The position numbers were made by a program, and so were the translations under genes. From assembly GCA_963728125.1 (NCBI GenBank), contig CAVSIZ010000011.1, positions 124,001 to 188,000 of the forward strand: 64,000 bases of DNA. Direction: 5' to 3'. The stretch's first letter is position 1, and each line of letters begins with the position of its first letter. The notes beneath the pieces were generated by a model. It was not told where the DNA came from, did not search any database, and worked only from the letters and a program-made list of their open reading frames with translations. This document shows, in pieces, positions 8,698 to 16,359 of the stretch. The stretch is from CAWDCV01 sp963728125 (GTDB taxonomy: Bacteria; Actinomycetota; Actinomycetes; CAWDCV01).

Positions 8698-9190
8698 ACG
8701 CCCGGCACCGCCCGCCGGAGGTGTCAGGTCTGCGCCGACTGGCCTGGGCCTGCTGGCTCGATCCCGCGATCACTTGGTGATCCGTACTGGACTCGACCTG
8801 GATCCGGCGCGGCTTCGCCTTTTCGGCCACCGGAATGGTCACCGTGAGGACGCCGTTCGCGTAGTTCGCCGAGATACCCGAGGCGTCGACACCGTCGCCG
8901 AGGGCCAGCTGTCGCATGTACGAACCGGTGAAGCGCTCGCTGGCAATCCACTGCACGGACTCCTCCGTGCGCGGCGAGCGTTCGGCGCGAATGGTCAGCG
9001 TGCCGTTGTCCACGTCGATGTCGACTGAGCCGGGATCCACTCCCGGTAAGTCAGCCTCCAAGACGTACCGGTCAGTGCTGCGGTACAGATCCATCGGCAT
9101 GAATCGCGGCGATCGCGCCGATCCTGCTGGAACGCCCAGCAGCTGCTCGGAGAGACGATCGAGGTCGCGGAACGGGTCGAAGCGGAGCAC
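8555..9190 (-). CDS. Small heat-shock protein, Hsp20/alpha-crystallin family, with unusual C-terminal run-on
   Basis: The alpha-crystallin domain spans about residues 30-130, with the signature GVLTVTIPVAEKAKPRRI at its end; ATP-independent holdase of unfolded proteins. GTG 9190 (VLRFDPFRDLDR) is chosen because a strong GGAGGTG site at 9199-9205 lies 8 nt upstream and family members start there. Homology ends near residue 143, yet the frame stays open for about 65 more basic residues and overlaps the YciI gene to 8555. The tail is probably not native; a lost stop or an indel is likely. A CIRCE operator lies just upstream, predicting HrcA control. Confidence 0.85.
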   Translation of the reverse strand: MLRFDPFRDLDRLSEQLLGVPAGSARSPRFMPMDLYRSTDRYVLEADLPGVDPGSVDIDVDNGTLTIRAERSPRTEESVQWIASERFTGSYMRQLALGDGVDASGISANYANGVLTVTIPVAEKAKPRRIQVESSTDHQVIAGSSQQAQASRRRPDTSGGRCRACGRIGHVRSRVVLWIGQHPATRRTPGAPRPSRIAQGRRHRRARWSAG

Positions 9191-9234
9191 GGTCTTCTCA
9201 CCTCCACAGAGACAGGGAACTGATGGATCTACTA

Positions 9235-9261
9235 TTAGCACTCTCCCCCGCAGAGTGCTAG
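9235..9261 (-). promoter_or_regulatory. CIRCE operator (HrcA-binding site) upstream of hsp20
   Basis: TTAGCACTC, nine spacer bases, GAGTGCTAG: 17 of the 18 arm bases match the canonical CIRCE inverted repeat (TTAGCACTC-N9-GAGTGCTAA). It lies 44 nt upstream of the hsp20 GTG, between hsp20 and the end of the PAC2 gene. CIRCE is bound by HrcA, which represses groE/dnaK-type heat-shock genes and releases on heat stress. Its placement predicts HrcA-controlled hsp20 expression. Confidence 0.93.
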
Positions 9262-9282
9262 ACCTAACGTGCTGATGTTCGG

Positions 9283-10236
9283 CTACTTGTCGTCTTCCGA
9301 CTGCTTGAAGCCGGCGAGGAACTCCTCCACCTGAGCCCCGATCTCGTCGGCGGTCGGCAGCGCGGAGCCGGCAAGGTTGCCGAGCGCTGCCTGCCGTGCG
9401 CCCACGAATGCGTCGTACTGCTTCTCCAGTGCCTGGATCGCCTCGGTGTTGTCGCCCGACTCGGCGACCTGCGTGGCGATCTCGGCGTCCGCAGTGTCAG
9501 CCACACTCGTTAGGTCGGTGGTCGGCAACGCGAGATTCGTCGCGCTCGTCACCGACTGGATCAGCGCTAGCGCCGCACGGGGGTACGGGATCTCGGTCAG
9601 GTAGTGGGGAACGTGTGCCGCGAACCCCATCGCGTCGCGGCCCGCCTCCCCCAACCGGTACTCGAGCAGTCCCGACATGTGGCCCGGCACCTCGATCGAT
9701 CCGACCCAGGGATTCGCGCCGGTCACAAGCCGCTTGTCGGTGGCATGCATCGTCAGCGTGATCGGGCGGGTATGCGGGACGGCCATCGGGATGCTCGTCA
9801 TGCCGACCGTCAGCCGTACGTTGAACTGCTCCACCAGGCCAATCACTGCGGCCACGAAGCGTTCCCAGCGGTAGTCGGGCTCGGGACCGGTCAGCAGCAG
9901 GAATGGCGTGCCTGCCTCGTCACGGACGGCGTGCAGGATCAATTCACTCGACGCGACCTCGCTGTAGTGGTCCTCGACGAACGTGAGGCGCGGCCGGCGG
10001 GCGCGGAAGTCGATCAGCTCATCGACATCGAACGTGGCAAGGGGAACGTGGTCGAGCGACGACAGCAGTGACTCGACCGCCAGTCGGCTGGCGGCACCCG
10101 CGTCGAGGAACCCGCTGAAGCTGTGCAGCATCGTTGCGCCGCTCAGCTCCCAGCCGTCCGGCACATCGTTCAGCTCATACAGGTCCTCGGGGGGTAACAC
10201 GGGGTCTCGCTCTCCTCGTCGTCTCGCTGCCTTCAT
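9283..10236 (-). CDS. PAC2-family protein
   Basis: A 317-residue protein of the PAC2 (proteasome assembly chaperone 2-like) family found in actinomycetes with proteasomes. The central core holds FSGFLDAG, LLTGPEPDYRWERF, GMTSIPMAVPHTRPI and GFAAHVPHYL, all typical of the family. The C-terminal 70 residues form a predicted helical arm (about 245-317) ending in a charged tail. The bacterial function is not settled. ATG 10236 overlaps the upstream stop by 4 nt (ATGA), so the gene is coupled to the MSMEG_6728-like gene. Bpa, a proteasome activator, is encoded elsewhere in the window. Confidence 0.85.
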   Translation of the reverse strand: MKAARRRGERDPVLPPEDLYELNDVPDGWELSGATMLHSFSGFLDAGAASRLAVESLLSSLDHVPLATFDVDELIDFRARRPRLTFVEDHYSEVASSELILHAVRDEAGTPFLLLTGPEPDYRWERFVAAVIGLVEQFNVRLTVGMTSIPMAVPHTRPITLTMHATDKRLVTGANPWVGSIEVPGHMSGLLEYRLGEAGRDAMGFAAHVPHYLTEIPYPRAALALIQSVTSATNLALPTTDLTSVADTADAEIATQVAESGDNTEAIQALEKQYDAFVGARQAALGNLAGSALPTADEIGAQVEEFLAGFKQSEDDK

Positions 10237-11174
10237 CCTTCCTCGGTTTGGCGCTCAATGCCCAGGACGGGGACCGATCGCCGCCCGGCATTCGGTCGCC
10301 ACGAGGCTTCAGCAACGACGACCAGCCCCGCTTTCATCCGCTCGACCAGGTCGTCGCTTGCCTGGCTCGGACGGAAGAACGCGAATTCCGGTGGTGCCGA
10401 TTCCGCGGCCATCGCGGCTATTTCTTCCGGTCCTGGCTCCTTCGCGCTCGGCTGGGCGATCCGGCCCACGACCGGCGCTGCGGGTGGGGGTGGTCCGGGC
10501 GCGGTCAGCGGTGGCCCGTCGACCGCCCACACCGTCCGCCCGGGGAGGCACAGGCCGGCGATGACGGCGGTCACCGAGGCGTCAGGACCTCCCACTGAGG
10601 TGTCGCGGCCGGCGCGGAGCTCGTCGACGACCCGGCGCTGCTCGTCCGTCGGCCCGGCGAGTCCGACCAGCGCGGCCGCCGCATCGAGGTCGAGCGGGCC
10701 GGAGGGACCACGCCGTATCGGCCAGCGGGGAAAGACCGACTCCGGCCAGGCGTACGGCAGATCGGCAGCAACGTCAGGAAAGAACGGCCGGTACCGCTCG
10801 GGATCCTTGCGGACCAGCGACGCCTGGTGGCTGCGGTGCACGTCGTCGCGGCCGATCCACGGCGGCAGCTGACCCGTGTCGTACAACTCCTGCCAGTCCG
10901 GCACGACCCCGCCGGTGAAGTCGAGCAGCGACGTGCGGGTCGAGTCGGCGCGTCCGGCCGCCTCCCACGCGTCGCAGACGGCGAAGCCGTACACGACCAG
11001 CGCCGGCACGAAGCCCCGCCACATTCGTACTGCGGGGTGGTTCTTCCAGGCGTACGTCGGCCAGGTCAGCGCCCGCAGGATCTGATAGTTCTCGACCCGC
11101 TGCTTGCCCAGTCGCGGTGTGTCGAGAACGGCGGCGCTCTCGCGGAAATCCGGGTACGGCAAGAACGTCTGCAC
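10233..11174 (-). CDS. MSMEG_6728-type protein (pyrimidine-dimer DNA glycosylase-like)
   Basis: A 313-residue protein opening MQTFLPYPDF, then LDTPRLGKQRVENYQIL, TYAWKNHPAVRMWRG and HRSHQASLVRKDPE. These blocks define an actinobacterial family related to endonuclease V-type pyrimidine-dimer glycosylase/AP lyases (Pyr_excise). The conserved half is residues 1-130; the rest (about 150-313) is Pro/Ala-rich and variable, with a second conserved-looking piece near the C-terminus. A role in DNA repair is inference from the family. Its stop overlaps the PAC2 start; upstream lies a promoter region with tandem TTGACT motifs shared with the divergent DUF1800 gene. Confidence 0.7.
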   Translation of the reverse strand: MQTFLPYPDFRESAAVLDTPRLGKQRVENYQILRALTWPTYAWKNHPAVRMWRGFVPALVVYGFAVCDAWEAAGRADSTRTSLLDFTGGVVPDWQELYDTGQLPPWIGRDDVHRSHQASLVRKDPERYRPFFPDVAADLPYAWPESVFPRWPIRRGPSGPLDLDAAAALVGLAGPTDEQRRVVDELRAGRDTSVGGPDASVTAVIAGLCLPGRTVWAVDGPPLTAPGPPPPAAPVVGRIAQPSAKEPGPEEIAAMAAESAPPEFAFFRPSQASDDLVERMKAGLVVVAEASWRPNAGRRSVPVLGIERQTEEG

Positions 11175-11195
11175 GGTTGCCGTTACCCCTTAATT

Positions 11196-11228
11196 ACTTG
11201 ACTCGCGCTTGACTCGTACTTGACTGAG
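11196..11228. repeat. Three tandem TTGACT-containing 11-bp units in a divergent promoter region
   Basis: TTGACT occurs at 11198, 11209 and 11220, exactly 11 bp apart, within the 240-nt spacer between the divergently read MSMEG_6728-like gene and the DUF1800 gene. Each resembles a -35 hexamer, and one-helical-turn spacing suggests repeated protein contact on one face of DNA. Downstream the spacer also has several GATCAC motifs (11295, 11333, 11344, 11388), two of which (11332-11337 and 11344-11349) form a short inverted repeat. Which motif, if any, is functional cannot be told. Confidence 0.55.
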
Positions 11229-11414
11229 AGTGCCCATTTTGCCTGCGTTACAGACGTTTTCGTAAAAAGACAGCAAAGGCGCGCCGGGCGGACTTGATCA
11301 CCCTACGAGGCGGATCGATACGTTCTGCGCCGTGATCAGGGGGGATCACGACCGCACCCGTTCCACCCGATTCTCGGTTCCCTACCCGATCACAACAGAG
11401 CGGGGTCAACGAGC

Positions 11415-13340
11415 ATGGCCGGACGGCACGCAGCCGTAATGCAAGACAGCCCTTGGGATCTCCACCAGCCCGACCCGGCGCCCGACGCGTTCGAGGCGGA
11501 TGTACCCCGCCAGCGCGACGGCGATTCCGCACTCAGTGCAGACCGGTCCGCAGGTAAGCACGCAGACCCGCGTGGCTCTGCCTCGGCACTCTCGCGGCGC
11601 CAGGCGCTGGTCGTGGTCGGCGCCGGGCTCACCGCTGCCGCGTGTGGTGGAACCCCGTCCGCGCGTCGCGCGATCGACAAGGCGGTTCGCTCCAACCCGA
11701 ACCTGCCGTGGTCGTCGGTCAAGACGCCGTCGCTCACGACGCCGGCCCCGGGCACGTACGCCATCCCGGGCACCGAGCAGTGGAACGGTGGTTCCGGCAT
11801 GAGCGGCACCGGCCGCCGCCGGGCGACGACGACCCGCTCCGCACCGCGTACCGCCGCTCCTGCCCAGGCTCCCGCCGCGCCGGCCCCCGAGGCACCGGCC
11901 CCAGCGCCTGGCCCGCAGTACCAGATGCCGGTTCCGTCGGGCGCGCCACTCAACACCGACCAGGCCGCGCACCTGCTGCGTCGCGCGACGTTCGGCCCAA
12001 CGCCCGAGTCGCTCGGCGAAGCCACCATGCTCCACCTCGAGGGGTGGCTGGAGTGGCAGCTCGCGCCGCAGACGATCGACGACACGTTCACCGACGGGCT
12101 GATGGCGCGCTACCCGCTCCTCGCCCTGAACTCTGCGCAGCTGCAAGCTCAGCTCGACGACGGCTCCTACGACGCCATGAACGAGCTCGTCCGAGCGACG
12201 ATCGCCCGCCATGTGTGGACCCGGCGCCAGCTCAACGAGGTCATGGTCGACTTCTGGAGCAACCACTTCAACGTGACGACGCCGTCGGGCAGCGTCTGGG
12301 ACCTCAAGACGACCGAGGACCGCGACGTCATCCGGCCCAACGCGCTCGGTAACTTCACCGACCTGCTCATGGCCAGCGCCAAGAGCCCGGCGATGCTGCG
12401 CTACCTCAACAACGACCGGTCGCGCGGCGACAAGACCAATGAGAACTACGGTCGCGAGCTGCTCGAGCTGCACACCGTCGGCGTCACCGGCGGTTACACC
12501 GAGGTCGACGTCCTCAACAGCGCCTACATCATGACCGGCTTCTCGATCGCCGACGACGGCACGTTCCTGTACCGGCCGAACTACCACTACACCGGCCCGG
12601 TCACGGTCATGGGCTTCACCTCCGCCAACGGCTCCCAGGAAGGCGGCCTGGCGGTCGGCGAGGAGTACCTGCGCTACCTCGCTACTCACCCGGCCACCGC
12701 GAACTATCTGGCGACGAAGCTCGTGACCCGCTTCGTGGCTGACGAGCCGCCGGCAACGCTGGTCGCAACGCTCGCGCAGACCTATCTCGACAACGGCACC
12801 GCCATTGCCCCCGTGCTCCGTGCCCTGTTTACCTCGCCCGAGTTCTGGAACTCGATGAACGCGAAGGTGCGCCGGCCACTCGAGGACGTCGTGGCAAGCA
12901 CCCGGGTCCTGGGCGTGCAGCCGGGCGAGGGGACCGACGGCATCCAGTCGCTGTACTACCAGGCGCGCGAGCTCGGCATGGCGCCACTCGGCTGGAACCC
13001 GCCCGACGGCTACCCCGACGTGGCATCGGAGTGGGTGTCGCCGATGGGCACGCTCGGCCGATGGAACTTCCACCGCGGCATCACACAGGGCTGGTGGGAG
13101 GAGCTCGCGTACGGCAACCTGCCGGACCTGCTCGGCTCGCCTCGGCCCGCGACGTACGGCGAGGCCGTCGACCGACTGGCCGGACGGTTGCTGTTCCGGC
13201 TACCGACTGACGTGGAGCGGGCAGCGTTCCTGACCTTCCTCGAGAAGGCGGCAGATGCCCCGGCCGACGAGAACCTCGGCGGCCTGCTCGAACACGTCAT
13301 CCCGCTGTATCTCGACTCGTCCGGCAACACCCTGCGTTGA
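11415..13340 (+). CDS. DUF1800 protein, Tat-type lipoprotein
   Basis: A 641-residue exported protein. A twin-arginine signal (LSRRQALVVVGAGL, about 59-72) is followed by a lipobox-like TAAACGG. After a Pro/Ala/Thr-rich linker (about 85-180) comes the DUF1800 domain: LLRRATFGPTPESL, VMVDFWSNHFNVT, NYGRELLELHTVGV and the C-terminal ARELGMAPLGWNPPDGYPD. The family is nearly always followed by a DUF1501 gene, as here; the biochemical role is unknown, although association with cell-surface structures has been suggested. The N-terminal 58 residues before the Tat motif are unusually long, so a later start is possible. Confidence 0.88.
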   Translation: MAGRHAAVMQDSPWDLHQPDPAPDAFEADVPRQRDGDSALSADRSAGKHADPRGSASALSRRQALVVVGAGLTAAACGGTPSARRAIDKAVRSNPNLPWSSVKTPSLTTPAPGTYAIPGTEQWNGGSGMSGTGRRRATTTRSAPRTAAPAQAPAAPAPEAPAPAPGPQYQMPVPSGAPLNTDQAAHLLRRATFGPTPESLGEATMLHLEGWLEWQLAPQTIDDTFTDGLMARYPLLALNSAQLQAQLDDGSYDAMNELVRATIARHVWTRRQLNEVMVDFWSNHFNVTTPSGSVWDLKTTEDRDVIRPNALGNFTDLLMASAKSPAMLRYLNNDRSRGDKTNENYGRELLELHTVGVTGGYTEVDVLNSAYIMTGFSIADDGTFLYRPNYHYTGPVTVMGFTSANGSQEGGLAVGEEYLRYLATHPATANYLATKLVTRFVADEPPATLVATLAQTYLDNGTAIAPVLRALFTSPEFWNSMNAKVRRPLEDVVASTRVLGVQPGEGTDGIQSLYYQARELGMAPLGWNPPDGYPDVASEWVSPMGTLGRWNFHRGITQGWWEELAYGNLPDLLGSPRPATYGEAVDRLAGRLLFRLPTDVERAAFLTFLEKAADAPADENLGGLLEHVIPLYLDSSGNTLR

Positions 13341-13354
13341 GTGAGGACCCACCG

Positions 13355-14749
13355 GTGACCTCTCGTACCCCCACCCTCTCAACTCTGCCTGGCAAGTCCC
13401 GGGCTGGGACTCGCTCCGGCCGGCACCGCGGAGCAGCGATTCCCGGCTCCGGGCTGCTGACGCCCGACCAGGCCGTCACGGCCTACGCCGGCGATGTGCA
13501 GCGCTCGCTCGACCAGCAGGACGAGGTGTGGAGCCGCGGCTTCACCCGTCGCCGCATGCTGGCCGGCGTCGGCGCAGTCTGCGTCGCCGGCATCGCCAGC
13601 CAGTTCGTGTCGACCCGGCTGTCGTTCGGTGCACCCGCCGACGCCGGGATCAACACGCTGGTCGCGGTGTTCTTCCGCGGCGGCATCGACGGCCTGTCGG
13701 TGGTCGTCCCGACTGACCAGCCGTACTACGACCAGCGGCCCGGCATCGCCATCCCGCAGAGCCGCCTGATCCAGATCGATCAGCGCTTCGGCATGCACCC
13801 GGTGCTCGCGCCGCTGCAGCCGTTCCTCGCATCCGGGCAGCTCGGCTTCGTGCACGCCGCGGGTGCTCCCGACGCGAGCCGCAGCCACTTCGAGGCCGAG
13901 GAAACTGTCGAGCGCGGTGTCAGCAACGTCGGAACGCACACCGGCTGGCTGACCCGTGGCCTGGAGGCGATGGGACCCGGCACCACGTTCCGCGCCATCC
14001 ACGAGGGATCGAGCCTGCCTCGCTCGCTCGCGGGTGAGCCGAGCGCGCTGACGTTGCGCGGCATCGACTCGTTCGACCTGCGCGGCTTCGACGGCGTCCG
14101 CGACCGTACGGTTGCTGCGCTCGGGAGCCTCTACACCGGCCTGGACTCGCCGTACGCCGCCCAGGTGCTGACGACGCTGGACGGGTTGGCTGCGGCGCAG
14201 GCCATCGCCGCCGTTCCGTACGAGCCGGCGAACGGTGCGGAGTATCCGGACAGTGGCTTCGCGAACGCCATGACGGACATCGCCCGGCTGATCAAGGCCA
14301 ACGCCGGCCTGCGCGTCGCGACGGTGAACGTCGGTGGCTGGGACATGCACACCAACATGGGCAACGTCGACGCCGGCGACATGACCAACAGCCTCGGCTC
14401 GGTCGGTCAGACGCTCGCTGCGTTTGCCACCGATCTCGGCACGCAGCTCGACGACGTCACGGTTGTCACGATGTCGGAGTTCGGTCGGCGGCTCGGCCAG
14501 AACGACAACGGCGGCACCGACCACGGCGCCGGCAACGCGATGATCCTCCTCGGCGGAGGCGTTGTCGGGAACCAGGTGCACGGTGTGTGGCCCGGGCTCG
14601 AGGGCGACGCTCTCGACCAGGGCGACCTTGCGGTCGCGAACGACTTCCGCAACGTGTTCGGTGAGCTGCTGCAGAAGCGCATGGGTGTCGGTGCACTGGA
14701 CGGTGTGTTCCCCGATCTTGCGTACACCCCGCTGGGGGTCGCCACGTAA
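13355..14749 (+). CDS. DUF1501 protein, Tat-exported
   Basis: A 464-residue partner of DUF1800. It carries a twin-arginine signal (RGFTRRRMLAGVGAV, about 66-80) and a sulfatase-like alkaline-phosphatase-superfamily fold: FFRGGIDGLSVVVP, HAAGAPDASRSHFEAEE, NVGGWDMHTNMG, TMSEFGRR and GTDHGAGN, the latter pair conserved across DUF1501. GTG 13355 is preferred over TTG 13337 because GTGAGGA (13341-13347) provides a ribosome site, whereas the TTG has none. The gene starts 14 nt after the DUF1800 stop. A perfect stem-loop follows. It is presumed to act outside the membrane. Confidence 0.88.
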   Translation: MTSRTPTLSTLPGKSRAGTRSGRHRGAAIPGSGLLTPDQAVTAYAGDVQRSLDQQDEVWSRGFTRRRMLAGVGAVCVAGIASQFVSTRLSFGAPADAGINTLVAVFFRGGIDGLSVVVPTDQPYYDQRPGIAIPQSRLIQIDQRFGMHPVLAPLQPFLASGQLGFVHAAGAPDASRSHFEAEETVERGVSNVGTHTGWLTRGLEAMGPGTTFRAIHEGSSLPRSLAGEPSALTLRGIDSFDLRGFDGVRDRTVAALGSLYTGLDSPYAAQVLTTLDGLAAAQAIAAVPYEPANGAEYPDSGFANAMTDIARLIKANAGLRVATVNVGGWDMHTNMGNVDAGDMTNSLGSVGQTLAAFATDLGTQLDDVTVVTMSEFGRRLGQNDNGGTDHGAGNAMILLGGGVVGNQVHGVWPGLEGDALDQGDLAVANDFRNVFGELLQKRMGVGALDGVFPDLAYTPLGVAT

Positions 14750-14777
14750 ACGCGGCTCTCGCGAGCGCGGCCCCACC

Positions 14778-14825
14778 CGAGCCGGTTCCCTGCGTCTGGC
14801 CCCTCCAGCGCACGGAACCGGCTCG
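14778..14825 (+). terminator. Strong stem-loop after the DUF1800/DUF1501 operon
   Basis: CGAGCCGGTTCC (14778-14789) and GGAACCGGCTCG (14814-14825) form a perfect 12-bp stem with a 24-nt loop, beginning 29 nt after the DUF1501 stop. There is no long T-run, as is common for actinobacterial intrinsic terminators. It ends just before the next gene. Confidence 0.75.
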
Positions 14826-14832
14826 TTGCTGT

Positions 14833-15492
14833 GTGGTGAGAGAAGCTGTGCGCGTGGACAACCTCGTGCAGCGGCATACGCGGCTGGTGACGGTTCCTCT
14901 TGTCCCCGAGCTGCGACTGCACCGCACGGATGACGTGTACGCCCTGTGGGAAGCGGCTGCCGAGCCCTCACCGCCGTTTTGGGCGATTCCGTGGGCGGGT
15001 GGCCAAGCACTGGCGCGCTACCTGCTCGACCATCCGTCCGTTGTCCGCGATCGTTCGGTGTTGGACGTCGGCGCAGGATCGGGACTCGTAGCCATTGCTG
15101 CAGCGCGCGCCGGCGCAAAGTCGGCAATTGCCGCCGACATCGATCCTCGAGCCATTGCCGCCATCGTTCTCAATGCGAGCGCCAACAGGGCTACGGTCCA
15201 CACCGTGCTGGGCGACCCGCTCGATGGTTCGGGCGGCGATGCCGAGGTCGTTCTCGTCGGCGACGCGTTCTACGAGCGTGCGCTGGCCGACCGGATGCTC
15301 GCCTTTCTGCGTCGCGCCGCTCGTCGTAGGGCTTTAGTGCTTGTTGGCGATGTGGGGCGCACGTACCTGCCAGCCGACCAGCTCACTCCTCTCGCGAGCT
15401 ACGACGTTCCCGTCCATGCAGATCTCGAGGACAGCGCGGTCAAGCGCACCACGGTGTTCGCGCTCCGACACGACGCTACGGTGACGCCGTGA
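14833..15492 (+). CDS. Class I SAM methyltransferase, METTL20/ETFB-lysine-methyltransferase-like
   Basis: A 219-residue methyltransferase. The N-terminal FWAIPWAGGQALARYL and motif I VLDVGAGSGLVAIAAARAG (about 75-93) lead to DIDPRA (motif II) and the post-II motif GDAFYERALADRM, which matches the D-x-FY element that METTL20 (ETFB-lysine methyltransferase) and prokaryotic relatives use to hold lysine. It probably methylates lysine on a protein such as electron-transfer flavoprotein, but no etf genes are visible here. Several GTG codons between 14833 and 14857 could be the start. It overlaps the NmrA-like gene by one base (TGATG). Confidence 0.78.
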   Translation: MVREAVRVDNLVQRHTRLVTVPLVPELRLHRTDDVYALWEAAAEPSPPFWAIPWAGGQALARYLLDHPSVVRDRSVLDVGAGSGLVAIAAARAGAKSAIAADIDPRAIAAIVLNASANRATVHTVLGDPLDGSGGDAEVVLVGDAFYERALADRMLAFLRRAARRRALVLVGDVGRTYLPADQLTPLASYDVPVHADLEDSAVKRTTVFALRHDATVTP

Positions 15493-16358
15493 TGTATGCC
15501 GTGACCGGCGCGACCGGCCGCGTCGGTAGTCGGGTCGCCCGCCGGCTCGCCGAAGCTGGGGTGGTACAGCGCTGCATCGTCCGCAATGTGGCGCGTGGTC
15601 CCAAGCTGCCGCGGGCCGAAGTTGCGCAGGCGACGTACGACGACAGCGAGGCGATGCGGCGTGCACTCGACGGCGTTGACACGCTCTTCCTCGTGTCGGC
15701 CTCCGAAGCCGAGGATCGCGTCAGCGAGCACACAGCCGCGGTCGACGCAGCTGTCGCGGCCGGCGTCGCGCGAATCCTGTACCTGTCGTTCCTCAACGCT
15801 GCGCCAGATGCAACGTTCACGTTCGCGCGTGACCACTGGCACACCGAGGACCACATTCGCGGATCCGGGCTTCGGTTCACGTTCCTGCGCGACAGCCTCT
15901 ACCAGGACTTCATGCCCGTCTATGTCGGCGGAGACTTGACTATTCGCGGGCCGGCCAAGGACGGTCGGGTCAGCACCGTCGCCGTCGACGACATCGCCGA
16001 TGTAGCGACGGCAGTGCTGCTTGCGAACAGCGAGCACGACGACATGACGTACGACGTCACCGGTCCGGCAGCTCTCACGCTCGACGAGGTCGCGCGCGAA
16101 CTGAGCCGAGCATCCGGTCGTCGCGTGCGCTACCAACCCGAAACACTGGACGAGGCGTACGACTCGCGCGAGCACTTTGGTGCACCCGAGTACCAAGTCA
16201 ACGGTTGGGTGACCACGTACGTCGCCATCGCCACCGGTGAACTTAGCACCGTCAGCGATGCTGTTCCGCAGCTGACCGGGCATCGCGCGACCACCCTCGC
16301 CGACACGCTGCACCGCTATCCGGAGCTCGTGCAGCATCTGCGCATGGCGCCGCGCTGA
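15492..16358 (+). CDS. NAD(P)-binding NmrA-like atypical SDR
   Basis: A 288-residue protein with the Rossmann opening MYAVTGATGRVGSRVARRLAEAG (GxxGxxG) and the atypical-SDR features of NmrA/azoreductase-like or QOR2-type proteins: LFLVSASEAED, ILYLSFLNAAPDATF and VDDIADVATAVLL. It has no classical Tyr-x3-Lys catalytic pair, consistent with NmrA-type redox sensors or quinone reductases. ATG 15492 overlaps the previous TGA by one base; GTG 15489 is an in-frame alternative. It is followed one base later by mcr. Substrate unknown. Confidence 0.82.
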   Translation: MYAVTGATGRVGSRVARRLAEAGVVQRCIVRNVARGPKLPRAEVAQATYDDSEAMRRALDGVDTLFLVSASEAEDRVSEHTAAVDAAVAAGVARILYLSFLNAAPDATFTFARDHWHTEDHIRGSGLRFTFLRDSLYQDFMPVYVGGDLTIRGPAKDGRVSTVAVDDIADVATAVLLANSEHDDMTYDVTGPAALTLDEVARELSRASGRRVRYQPETLDEAYDSREHFGAPEYQVNGWVTTYVAIATGELSTVSDAVPQLTGHRATTLADTLHRYPELVQHLRMAPR

Positions 16359-16359
16359 C

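Noticed and set aside
11280..11400. GATCAC repeats upstream of DUF1800 as a riboswitch
   Set aside because: Only short repeats and one 6-bp inverted repeat; no conserved riboswitch core recognised.
11406..13073. Long minus-strand open frame (555 residues) antisense to DUF1800
   Set aside because: Shadow of the GC-rich DUF1800 gene; composition is Arg/Gly/Val-rich with no domain and the plus-strand protein is clearly conserved.
13379..15127. Long minus-strand open frame (582 residues) antisense to DUF1501
   Set aside because: Same reason: high-GC shadow without family content.
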